From positions 1 through 6,308 of the forward strand of contig JANPLH010000523.1 in NCBI GenBank assembly GCA_031426435.1: DNA of 6,308 nucleotides. Reading direction: 5' to 3'. This DNA is from UBA6168 sp031426435. Lineage in GTDB: Bacteria; Bacteroidota; Bacteroidia; Chitinophagales; Saprospiraceae. The position numbers and the translations under genes are program-made. The notes beneath the pieces were generated by a model. That model had not been told where the DNA came from. It saw only the letters and a program-made list of their open reading frames with translations, and ran no database searches. Below, piece by piece: positions 1-6,308 of this stretch (position 1 is its first letter; every line of letters starts with the position of its first letter).

Positions 1-2869
1 CGAAGCCGAGGCCGTTGTCCCGCACCAGCACCACCAGTTCGTGGCCTTCTTTTTTGAAAAAAACGGCTGCCCTGCTGGCTTGGCTGTGCTTGGCGAGGTT
101 GTTCAGGGTCTCCTTGAAGATGCGTTGCAAATGCTGCCGGGTGGCTACATCCAGCCTGTCCTCCTCGGGGAACTCGTCGGCTTGGACGGAATATTGGATG
201 TCCATTTTCTCGAAAACCTCACCAGCGTGGCGGCTCAGCTCGCCAATGAGCAGGTCGAGGGAGTCGTGGCTGGGGCTGATGTTCCAGACGATTTCCCGGA
301 GGGAGGCCGAGGTGCGACGCACCTGTTCGGGCAGCTTTTCGAGGGCTTCGGTTCGGCGGTCGCTGTCGGGGTGGCTGGCCAGTTGCGAGAGGATTTGGAT
401 GCTGGTGAGCGAGGCCCCCACTTCGTCGTGCAGGTCGGCAGCGATGGCCTGGCGCATGGCCTCCATTTTGCGAAGCTGTGCCAAGCGCCAGCGGAAGTAG
501 CCGAAGGCTGCCAAGCCGCCTGCTGCCGCCACCAATGCTACGAACCACCAGGTTTGGTGAAAATAAGGCAGTACCTCAAAGGACATTTTTGCTACCTCGC
601 TGGAAATGCCTTCCGGCGTTACGGATTTCACCTCGAATAAATACTCGCCGGGCGAAAGGCTTACAAAACGCACCGATTTGGAGTTGCCCAATGATTGCCA
701 ATCACCATCATTGAGCCGATAGGCATAGCTCAACAGCCGACCTTGCTCATAATCAGGGCTGGAAAAAGTAATGGCAATATCGTTGTCGGGCTGTTCAAGC
801 TGGATGTTTTCAGCCGCATTCAACACTTGCCCGTTGGAGATTTGCGTGGCACCCGTGATGAACAGCGGAACGGGCGCTTCGGAAAAATGGACATCGTTCC
901 CATTGAACACCAAGAGGCCGTCCGCATAGCACAGGTAGATGGAGTCGGTATTTGGGTCAATGTACATGTCGAACCCGGTAATGGGTTTGTCGGGCAACCC
1001 GTCAAAAGCGGTCATGTACTTGTACCGTTGGGTGGATACGTCGAGCAGCGCCAACCCGGACTTCAGGGTCAGCCAGAAATGGTGTGGTCGGGGGCCGGGG
1101 TATATTTCGTTGACAAAGTCAAGGGCGGGATTCGTCGTAGCCAATTTGCGGGCAGGGCGCTCGTCTCCTGACCAAAGCCAAAGCCCATTGTTGCGCAAGG
1201 CAAACAACACTTCCTCCCCGCCATTGCTGACCAATGAGGACGGGAACCCTTCTTGCCCCTCCGTGCTGGGTACCCTTGGATAATGTCGGTCGAACTGCTG
1301 TGCAAAGGGATTCCAGCGGGTAAAGCCGGGCAATCCGCACATCCAGATGTAGCCACTGTCGGTCACGGCCATTCTCCAGCCCCCCTGATAAGGGAAATCC
1401 CCGTCGGGCTGGCCTTTGGCATATTTGTATTCCTGGCCTGTGGCAGGGTTGTAGCGGAGCAGGCCGGTACTGGTGCCTACCCAAATATCCCCTTGTTTGT
1501 CCTGCCGTTGGCAGATGTTGGCCATAGCAGGCCCGATTTGCTTCCATTGCAGCGGCTGGCTCCAGTCTTTGGGAATTTTTAGTCGCATCCATGCCCCGCT
1601 GCCGCCGATGTCGAGTATGCCAGGCTGCCAATTGTAAAGCCCCCAGATGCTGTAGGTATGTTCAGGGACGGCAGTACTTTTGAGCGGGCGCAGATGCTGG
1701 TCTAATACTAGCAATTGCCCATTAGCGCCGATATAAAAATGGTCGCCAGCTTTGGTAATCGCTGTAATGGCATTGAAGGCACCATCTGGCCCAAAGCCTG
1801 TCTGCAAAGGGACAAAACGGAAAAGGCTTTTGGAAAAGGACTGCGCAAACAAGCCGTTCTCGGAACCTAACCACCACCTGCCCTGCCGGTCCAACAACAC
1901 GGTATTGAAATGGAAATCTTTGAAAATCTGGTGTGCTGCGAACCGGAGTTGGAGCGTTGTCGGGTCGAAGGCTGCTGTTCGGAACCCCTTCGTGCAACCC
2001 GCAAAACCAATAAATGTATCGTTTACAAATTGCAGGGTCGTACTCCAGTGCAGTTCATACTTGATTTCTTTGGTCAAAATGGTCTTGCCTGTCGTTCCCG
2101 ACAGGTGGTCGTGAATCCATAAAGTATCTGGGTAAGCGTCCCACCAACTGGTCAAATCCACTTTCCTTAAAGAAAAAAAACGTAGCCAATCCGACTGGCC
2201 AAATGCGGAGGCCTCCTGTTTTTCTACCTGTTGGCGGGCGGCATCGTAGCGCCAAAAACCGTCCCAGCCCTTGACGAGCACATCGCCATTGGAAAGCGGC
2301 TGCATGACATGGGCAAAGCCCATCGCCGTTTTGTTTATATCCTCCTTTTTGAAATGGGAATATTGGAACACCACCTTCAGCGCTTGGTCGAACACACAGA
2401 TGCCCATATTGCTGCCCGCAACAATAAGACCTTTGCTGGTCACCACTAAGCTCCCTATGGCATTTTGGGCGAATTCCATCCCAGTCTCGTAAGGTATTTG
2501 TACGCTTTTGAAACTGCGGCGCACCGGGTCGAGCAGGCTGATGCCAAACCTGGTGGCAATGGCGATATGGCCATCGGGCAATTTGGCCATTTGAATAATC
2601 GTGTTCGAGGGCAGTGAATTTTGACGGTCTGCCCCTTTGAAATAGTTGGTGAAATGCATCCCGTCGAAGCAGCTCAGGCCGGCCTCGGTGCCTATCCAGA
2701 GGAAGCCTTGGTCGTCCTGCACCATGCAGAGGATATTGTTGTCTGGCAGGCCATCCTGCATCGTGTAGCGGTTGAAATGCGACTCCGGCGGCAGGGTTTG
2801 GGCAACGGTTTGGCAGTTCGCCATGGCGAGCAACAGCAGCGAGAAGAATATGCGAAAGCAGTACGCCAT
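1..2869 (-). CDS. Membrane-bound sensor histidine kinase with periplasmic Reg_prop propeller and Y_Y_Y domain (C-terminus outside window)
   Basis: This is a continuous frame of 956 codons, open at the left edge. The start at 2869 is the first ATG after an in-frame TAA at 2891-2893 and gives a hydrophobic signal peptide (residues 1 to about 24, core FFSLLLLAMA). Residues about 35-690 carry beta-propeller Reg_prop repeats, for example GLPDNN followed by GFLWIGTEAGLSCFDG (40-70), WWLGSENGL (332-340) and DIWVGTSTGLLRYNP (461-475). A Y_Y_Y domain follows (about 690-765, SYAYRLNDGDW at 714-724). One transmembrane helix lies at about 774-793. The cytoplasmic part has a HisKA_3-type H-box, ADLHDEVGASLTS, with the likely phospho-acceptor His814, and then HATPase_c with the N-box ETLNNLAKH (N924) and the start of the ATP-lid box, DNGLGF (951-956). 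In this family the propeller and Y_Y_Y domains sense a periplasmic ligand and the kinase phosphorylates a response regulator. The ligand is unknown. A hybrid (HTCS) protein with a fused regulator cannot be excluded because the end is missing, although HisKA_3 kinases usually work with a separate regulator. Confidence 0.93.
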   Translation of the reverse strand, partial: MAYCFRIFFSLLLLAMANCQTVAQTLPPESHFNRYTMQDGLPDNNILCMVQDDQGFLWIGTEAGLSCFDGMHFTNYFKGADRQNSLPSNTIIQMAKLPDGHIAIATRFGISLLDPVRRSFKSVQIPYETGMEFAQNAIGSLVVTSKGLIVAGSNMGICVFDQALKVVFQYSHFKKEDINKTAMGFAHVMQPLSNGDVLVKGWDGFWRYDAARQQVEKQEASAFGQSDWLRFFSLRKVDLTSWWDAYPDTLWIHDHLSGTTGKTILTKEIKYELHWSTTLQFVNDTFIGFAGCTKGFRTAAFDPTTLQLRFAAHQIFKDFHFNTVLLDRQGRWWLGSENGLFAQSFSKSLFRFVPLQTGFGPDGAFNAITAITKAGDHFYIGANGQLLVLDQHLRPLKSTAVPEHTYSIWGLYNWQPGILDIGGSGAWMRLKIPKDWSQPLQWKQIGPAMANICQRQDKQGDIWVGTSTGLLRYNPATGQEYKYAKGQPDGDFPYQGGWRMAVTDSGYIWMCGLPGFTRWNPFAQQFDRHYPRVPSTEGQEGFPSSLVSNGGEEVLFALRNNGLWLWSGDERPARKLATTNPALDFVNEIYPGPRPHHFWLTLKSGLALLDVSTQRYKYMTAFDGLPDKPITGFDMYIDPNTDSIYLCYADGLLVFNGNDVHFSEAPVPLFITGATQISNGQVLNAAENIQLEQPDNDIAITFSSPDYEQGRLLSYAYRLNDGDWQSLGNSKSVRFVSLSPGEYLFEVKSVTPEGISSEVAKMSFEVLPYFHQTWWFVALVAAAGGLAAFGYFRWRLAQLRKMEAMRQAIAADLHDEVGASLTSIQILSQLASHPDSDRRTEALEKLPEQVRRTSASLREIVWNISPSHDSLDLLIGELSRHAGEVFEKMDIQYSVQADEFPEEDRLDVATRQHLQRIFKETLNNLAKHSQASRAAVFFKKEGHELVVLVRDNGLGF

Positions 2870-2876
2870 ATCCCGG

Positions 2877-2884
2877 CAAAGGTA
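2877..2884 (-). promoter_or_regulatory. Candidate -7 element for the kinase gene
   Basis: On the minus strand these bases read TACCTTTG, an exact match to the Bacteroidota -7 consensus TAnnTTTG. No TTG lies at the usual distance upstream; the nearest gives a spacer of only 14 bases (CAA on the plus strand at 2899-2901). Used as such, it would start transcription almost at the ATG at 2869, giving a nearly leaderless mRNA, which fits the lack of a Shine-Dalgarno site. An alternative is TATAATTTG on the minus strand at 2899-2907, which resembles a sigma70 -10 box and would leave a leader of about 25 bases. Neither is proven. Confidence 0.3.
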
Positions 2885-2910
2885 GCCGCTTTAGCAAGCA
2901 AATTATACGA

Positions 2911-2963
2911 CATGTTTGGGGGGTATTTCGGGTTGGAATTGGGCGCAAATACCCGCAAACATG
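2911..2963. repeat. Long imperfect inverted repeat upstream of the kinase gene
   Basis: The left arm is CATGTTTG (2911-2918), then GG, then GGGTATTT (2921-2928). The right arm is AAATACCC (2947-2954), then G, then CAAACATG (2956-2963). Both 8-base halves of each arm are perfect reverse complements, so the stem has 16 pairs broken only by a 2-versus-1 internal bulge, with an 18-base loop. It sits 42 bases upstream of the kinase ATG. No U-run follows on either strand, so it is not a typical intrinsic terminator. It could be a regulator-binding dyad, a leader hairpin, or a dispersed palindromic element. Confidence 0.75.
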
Positions 2964-2965
2964 CC

Positions 2966-2990
2966 ATTGTGGGGGGAGGGATTGTGGGGG
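2966..2990 (+). repeat. 10-base direct repeat in a G-run block
   Basis: ATTGTGGGGG occurs at 2966-2975 and again at 2981-2990, a spacing of 15 bases. With GGGGGG at 2918-2923 and GGG at 2930-2932, 2941-2943 and 2978-2980, the plus strand carries repeated G runs that could in principle form a quadruplex. It may be a duplicated binding site or simply low-complexity sequence. Confidence 0.6.
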
Positions 2991-3049
2991 AACTTTGACC
3001 TATGAACAGTAAGCGAAGACATGCTTTGTAAATCTATAAAAGCAATCAA

Positions 3050-3251
3050 ATGAAAACCATTGATTTTTTACCATTTATCTTCCTATTCATCTCCATCCCT
3101 CCCTGCACAAACCACCGCCACTTGACGGGAAGGCAGGACGTCTGACGAGTTCAGCTAGGTCATTATTCCAACTGGCATGGCTCAGTATTCGATGCTCAAA
3201 GATGAAGTGGACACCATTGAGGCGCTATTGGTAGAAGATGAATTGCATTGA
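3050..3251 (+). pseudogene. Possible remnant of a small secreted-protein gene
   Basis: An ATG at 3050 opens a 31-codon frame ending with TGA at 3143-3145. Its start looks like a signal peptide: MKTIDFLPF, then IFLFISIPPC, basic near the start and then hydrophobic, ending in a Cys that resembles a weak lipobox. In another frame, 3177-3251 encodes MAQYSMLKDEVDTIEALLVE and then DELH before a stop; this has ordinary coding-like composition but no upstream start, because a TAG lies in frame at 3156-3158. One reading is an old gene whose middle was lost and whose ends now lie in different frames. The alternatives are two chance frames or a genuine 31-residue peptide. No family was recognised. Confidence 0.3.
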
Positions 3252-3271
3252 TAATCAATTACTTAGCTTTA
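3243..3271 (+). promoter_or_regulatory. Candidate Bacteroidota-type promoter of the secreted-protein gene
   Basis: TTG at 3243-3245 is followed after 18 bases by TAGCTTTA (3264-3271), which matches the -7 consensus TAnnTTTG except at its last base. The implied start of transcription near 3277 would leave a leader of about 30 bases before the ATG at 3310. A weaker alternative -7 is TATTTTCG at 3283-3290. The leader is AT-rich with no Shine-Dalgarno sequence, as is usual in Bacteroidota. Confidence 0.35.
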
Positions 3272-3282
3272 GGCAAGCCTAA
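3269..3282. promoter_or_regulatory. Perfect 14-base dyad, candidate operator
   Basis: TTAGGCAAGCCTAA consists of two perfect 6-base inverted half-sites (TTAGGC and GCCTAA) around AA. It overlaps the end of the candidate -7 element and the expected transcription start of the downstream gene, and its last base is 27 bases before the ATG. The two-base centre is too short for an RNA hairpin loop, so a dimeric DNA-binding protein is the more natural reading. No specific regulator can be named. Confidence 0.4.
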
Positions 3283-3309
3283 TATTTTCGAATTAAAATC
3301 CTTTAGTTT

Positions 3310-6308
3310 ATGAAAAAAAGTTTTTCGTTTACACGAACTTGGAGAGCCTCTATGGGCATCATATTGGTGATGTGCTTTAGCCTGTTTTCCACACAAAAAG
3401 CACTAACGCAATGCAACAATGGCTCGGCATTTGGCACCTTCACTGCTCCCACGGGCAACGGTGTGGTGACCATGTCAACCTGCATATTTGGTGGTGAATA
3501 CAACACCGTTAATGGAGCAGTAGCTGGCCAGACCTATCAATTTACAGGTAGTGGAGGTGCTGGTAACTACCTGACCGTGCGCGAAGGATCGCCAGGCGGT
3601 ACGGTGCTTGGCTTCGGGTTTTCGCCCATCATTGTAACAGTCACCGTATCGGGGCCGATTTACTTACACATGAACACTGATGCTGGCTGTGGCACGGATG
3701 GCACTTGCCACACCACTACCATTCAATGCACAAGCTGTGCGGGTCTCCCCAACGACCTCTGCACGGGCGCACTTCCAATCGCCTGTGGGCAGACAATTAC
3801 TGGTTCGACCGCTGGAACTGGTATTGATGCAGTGCCAACATGTGTCACTACGTTTGGTACGTCAGGGGGGGTGTGGTACACTTTCGTAGGAGACGGCCAG
3901 GCAACAACCCTGAGCCTCTGCGGTTCTGCCTTTGACACCAAGATAGGTGTATTCATCGGGACTTGCGCGGCGCTGACCTGCGTGACCGGTAACGACGATT
4001 TTTGCGGTCTCCAGTCACAAGTATCATTTGCGACTACCTGCGGTACCAGCTATTTTGTATTGGTCACAGGTTTCAGCTCCATTACAGGGGCGTTCACCTT
4101 GGGCAGAACCTGTACCCCGCCCGACCCCTGCTTGAGTATAGGGACATTGACATGTGGCGGATCAACTACGGTCAATACTTGTGGCCCAGGGGCGTTCAAT
4201 CCCGTGAGCATCAACTGCGGTTTCGCCGCGCCGGGTCAGGAGCATATCTTCAGCTTCACGCCCACCGCTACCGGGATGCACACCCTTCAAGTAACTGACC
4301 CCGGCGGCTACTTCGGCGACTACTACTACAAGCTGGCCAGTGGCGGCTGCAACAGCACCGGCTGGACCTGCATCGGCGCGGCTATCGTCCCAGTGTCCTA
4401 CAACTTCGGGTCGCTTACAGCGGGCACCACCTACTACATCATGTTCAAATCGTCGGACACCGCCCCCGCCTCGCAGACCTTCCAAATCAACTGCCCGGCG
4501 TCCGGCCCTGCCAACGACGCTTGCGCCAACGCCATCCTCATCACCTGCGGCCAGACGATAGCGGGCACCACCACGGATGCCAACCTTGACGGAGCAAGTG
4601 GCTGTGGTATTTCAAACACAGCCCCTGGCGTGTGGTATTCATTCATAGGCAATAACGGCCTTGTCACCCTCAGCCTCTGTGGCGGCACAAATTATGATTC
4701 TAAATTAACGGTGTTTTCCGGTACCTGCACCGGGGGTATAACCTGTGTCGTTGGCAACGACGACTTCTGCGGCTCGGCCTCTCAGGTTACCTTCAATAGT
4801 ACTCCTGGCACGCCATATCTGGTGCTGGTGCATGGCTTTGGTTCAGCAACGGGCAACTTCACGCTCAACGTTTTCTGTGCAGCACCGCCGCCATGCGTGA
4901 CGCCTCCACTCTACCCGACCAATGGGCAAGCGAACGTGTGCCCCCTGTCTACGAATTTGAGTTGGCCCGCTTCGGTAGGTGCTACCAGCTATGATGTTTA
5001 CTTTGGAACGACTGCCGTGCCGCCATTTGTGGCAAATGTTGCAATCCCTATCTACAACACTGGCAACTTGACTCCGGGCACTTATTTTTGGCGAATAGCT
5101 CCTCGCGACAGCAACGGTTCTAACACAGGTTGCAGTACTTGGAGTTTCACGGTAGTAAGTGGTACTTTTGTGCTGCCACCAAATGGCGCTACTCAAGTTG
5201 CATGCGTTTCCCAAATCGTACAACCTGTACCACCCAATGTCGTCACTAATTGCGGTAGTCCAGTAGCAATTTCAAGTCCGGTCATCACCAACGCCCCTAA
5301 CCCCATCACCTGCGAGGGCACCCGTACCTTTACATGGACCTACTTCAACGCTTTCGGTCAAATATCCACTTGGAGCCATGTCACCACTGTCGAGCGGCAG
5401 CCGTTCACGGTACCAGCCAACGGTGCTGCCACGGTGGCCTGCCCTGCCAACGCTATTCAGCCAGTGCCGCCAGTGGTGCAGAGCAACTGTGGCGAGACGC
5501 TGACGCCGACAGGCCCGGTTATTACGAACAACCCGAACCCGCTAGCTTGTGAAGGTACTCGCACCTATGCTTGGACTTACACCGATTGCGAAGGCAACAC
5601 AGCAACTTGGAGCTTTGTCTATACGGTAGAGCGGCAGCCGTTCACGGTTCCCGCCAACGGCGGTGCAACGGTGGCCTGCCCTGCGCAGACCGACACAGCG
5701 CCCACGCCACCCGTTGTCACCAGCAACTGCGGCGAGGTGCTTGCGCCCGTGATTTCCATATCGCCAAAGCCGATATGCGAAGGCACCCGCACCTACACTT
5801 ACACCTACACCGACTGCGAGGGCAACACGGCACAATGGAGGTACATCTATACCGTTGAATACCAAGATTTTATTGTCCCGACGAGCATCGTGGGAGCGGT
5901 GGAATGCCCGGTGAATGCGTTCAAGCCTACACCACCTGCTGTCAACGACAACTGCGGCAACATGCTTGTCCCAGTAGGCCCGACTGTGACCAACACCACC
6001 AATGCTTCAGGTTGCGAAGGCAGCCGCAAGTACGAATGGATATACACTGATTGCGAGGGCAATTCAAATGCATGGAGCCAAACCTTCTTATTTGAGTACA
6101 ATGGCGACTTCTTTGCCCCGCTCGATGAAGAAAACTACGTGACCTGCCTCGCTTATGCAGTTGCACCATTTCCACAGACTTTGACTGACTATTGTGGCCA
6201 AACCATCAAGGTCAGCGGCCCGATAGTGGAGGAGAACATTGCAGAAGGCGGCTGTACGGGCTGGCGCAAGTTCAGCTACGTCTATACCGACTGCGGCGGC
6301 CACAGCCA
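3310..6308 (+). CDS. Large secreted modular surface protein / putative adhesin (C-terminus outside window)
   Basis: This is a continuous frame of 999 codons, open at the right edge. The ATG at 3310 gives a signal peptide (residues 1 to about 34: MKKSFSFTR, then the hydrophobic segment MGIILVMCFSLFS, then a polar cleavage region ending ALTQ). The modules follow in order: an N-terminal beta module (35-145); an NDxC module (about 148-268); a different beta-rich module (about 269-400, PPC-like at most); a second NDxC module (402-523); a fibronectin-III-like domain (529-616, with PGTYFWRIAPRDSNG and a closing WSFTV); and tandem repeats of about 79 residues from 620 to the edge. The protein is rich in Thr, Pro, Gly, Asn and Cys, has no transmembrane helix after the signal peptide, and shows no visible catalytic motif. 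Proteins built this way in Bacteroidota are usually exported, often by T9SS, and take part in adhesion, matrix or surface layers. The T9SS sorting domain, if present, would lie beyond the window. The architecture is clear; the adhesin role is inference. Confidence 0.88.
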   Translation, partial: MKKSFSFTRTWRASMGIILVMCFSLFSTQKALTQCNNGSAFGTFTAPTGNGVVTMSTCIFGGEYNTVNGAVAGQTYQFTGSGGAGNYLTVREGSPGGTVLGFGFSPIIVTVTVSGPIYLHMNTDAGCGTDGTCHTTTIQCTSCAGLPNDLCTGALPIACGQTITGSTAGTGIDAVPTCVTTFGTSGGVWYTFVGDGQATTLSLCGSAFDTKIGVFIGTCAALTCVTGNDDFCGLQSQVSFATTCGTSYFVLVTGFSSITGAFTLGRTCTPPDPCLSIGTLTCGGSTTVNTCGPGAFNPVSINCGFAAPGQEHIFSFTPTATGMHTLQVTDPGGYFGDYYYKLASGGCNSTGWTCIGAAIVPVSYNFGSLTAGTTYYIMFKSSDTAPASQTFQINCPASGPANDACANAILITCGQTIAGTTTDANLDGASGCGISNTAPGVWYSFIGNNGLVTLSLCGGTNYDSKLTVFSGTCTGGITCVVGNDDFCGSASQVTFNSTPGTPYLVLVHGFGSATGNFTLNVFCAAPPPCVTPPLYPTNGQANVCPLSTNLSWPASVGATSYDVYFGTTAVPPFVANVAIPIYNTGNLTPGTYFWRIAPRDSNGSNTGCSTWSFTVVSGTFVLPPNGATQVACVSQIVQPVPPNVVTNCGSPVAISSPVITNAPNPITCEGTRTFTWTYFNAFGQISTWSHVTTVERQPFTVPANGAATVACPANAIQPVPPVVQSNCGETLTPTGPVITNNPNPLACEGTRTYAWTYTDCEGNTATWSFVYTVERQPFTVPANGGATVACPAQTDTAPTPPVVTSNCGEVLAPVISISPKPICEGTRTYTYTYTDCEGNTAQWRYIYTVEYQDFIVPTSIVGAVECPVNAFKPTPPAVNDNCGNMLVPVGPTVTNTTNASGCEGSRKYEWIYTDCEGNSNAWSQTFLFEYNGDFFAPLDEENYVTCLAYAVAPFPQTLTDYCGQTIKVSGPIVEENIAEGGCTGWRKFSYVYTDCGGHS
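3751..4113 (+). other. NDxC module, copy 1 (within the secreted protein)
   Basis: Residues 148-268. The module begins NDLCTGALPIACGQTITG, has GVWYTFVG at 187-194 and the acidic signature GNDDFCG at 227-233, and ends GAFTLGRTC. It shares its whole motif order with copy 2. The alternation of hydrophobic and polar residues suggests a beta sandwich, and the DD pair could bind a metal, but that is a guess. Confidence 0.7.
4513..4878 (+). other. NDxC module, copy 2 (within the secreted protein)
   Basis: Residues 402-523. The module begins NDACANAILITCGQTIAGT, has GVWYSFIG at 440-447 and GNDDFCG at 482-488, and ends GNFTLNVFC. It starts 254 residues after copy 1 with the same motif order and nearly the same length. 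The two copies flank an unrelated module at about 269-400, so this is either duplication of a two-module block or insertion of a module between two tandem copies. Confidence 0.7.
5167..6308 (+). repeat. Tandem array of ~79-residue cysteine-containing repeats (coding)
   Basis: Five repeat units start at residues 620, 699, 778, 854 and 934, with periods of 79, 79, 76 and 80; the fifth runs off the window. Each begins FxxP, then VxC, then NCG, then CEGTR (CEGSR in unit 4, CTGWR in unit 5), then YTDCEGN (DCGGH in unit 5). In unit 2 the cysteines are C711, C727, C747 and C760. Unit 1 keeps only three: Ala681 stands where the fourth cysteine would be. The regular four-cysteine pattern suggests two disulfides per unit in an exported immunoglobulin-like or HYR-like fold. 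The fold name is inference. Confidence 0.85.

Larger units (their letters stand above)
2870..3309. other. Divergent intergenic control region
   Basis: This is 440 bases between two genes that point away from each other, with no convincing intact gene. The part next to the kinase (2911-2990) is rich in G runs on the plus strand and carries an inverted and a direct repeat. The middle (3050-3251) looks like remains of a small gene. The last 60 bases are AT-rich and hold the probable promoter and dyad of the secreted-protein gene. No tRNA-like or rRNA-like sequence was seen. Confidence 0.8.

Noticed and set aside
41..640. A 199-codon open frame on the plus strand.
   Set aside because: It lies antisense to the kinase H-box and ATPase region. 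Its length follows from the GC-rich codon use of the real gene.
2055..2948. A 297-codon open frame on the minus strand, starting upstream of the kinase start.
   Set aside because: It overlaps the kinase frame on the same strand, is rich in Arg, Pro and His, and shows no domain signal. The kinase frame carries clear Reg_prop motifs through the whole stretch, so this is a shadow.
2911..2963. The inverted repeat as an intrinsic terminator.
   Set aside because: No T run follows the stem on either strand, and it lies between divergent gene starts where no terminator is expected.
2995..3040. TTGACC (2995-3000) and TATAAA (3035-3040) as a sigma70-type promoter.
   Set aside because: They are 34 bases apart, far more than the usual spacing, and no exact TAnnTTTG lies between them.
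4843..5223. Minus-strand open frames under the secreted-protein gene (also at 4162-4485 and 5542-6303).
   Set aside because: They are antisense to well-supported repeat and domain sequence, have no recognisable motifs, and echo the repeats beneath them.
5167..6308. The repetitive right end as a CRISPR array or mobile-element repeat.
   Set aside because: The period is about 237 bases, the units differ from one another, and the reading frame is kept throughout, so it is a protein repeat.

Overview
The window looks like a chromosomal piece of a Bacteroidota bacterium, most plausibly from the Saprospiria or a related large-genome group. This is inferred from three things: a periplasmic Reg_prop/Y_Y_Y propeller sensor fused to a HisKA_3-type kinase, a large secreted Thr/Pro/Gly/Cys-rich multidomain protein of the kind exported by type IX secretion (T9SS), and the absence of Shine-Dalgarno sites before both main genes. 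The genes look GC-rich (mid-fifties percent by eye), whereas about 3000-3310 is clearly more AT-rich.

Layout. (1) Positions 1-2869, minus strand: one continuous gene for a membrane sensor histidine kinase. Its N-terminus is at 2869 and its C-terminus lies beyond the left edge, so the frame is cut inside the ATPase domain. The many shorter open frames over this region, on both strands, are shadows of it. (2) Positions 2870-3309: a 440-base divergent intergenic region. It holds a long imperfect inverted repeat, a G-run block with a 10-base direct repeat, an apparent remnant of a small gene, and a perfect 14-base dyad overlapping a plausible Bacteroidota-type promoter. (3) Positions 3310-6308, plus strand: one continuous gene, open at the right edge, for a secreted modular protein. 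Its order is signal peptide, N-terminal beta module, two copies of an 'NDxC...GVWY.F...GNDDFCG' module flanking a different beta module, a fibronectin-III-like domain, then at least five tandem repeats of about 79 residues with four conserved cysteines.

How they may work together. The sensor and the surface protein are divergently transcribed from a shared control region, so the kinase's pathway could regulate the secreted protein. That is inference from position only: the cognate response regulator is not visible. No RNA gene, CRISPR array, insertion sequence or prophage gene was recognised. The window does not show a complete novel system. The most unusual points are the two dyads in the control region and the architecture of the secreted protein.
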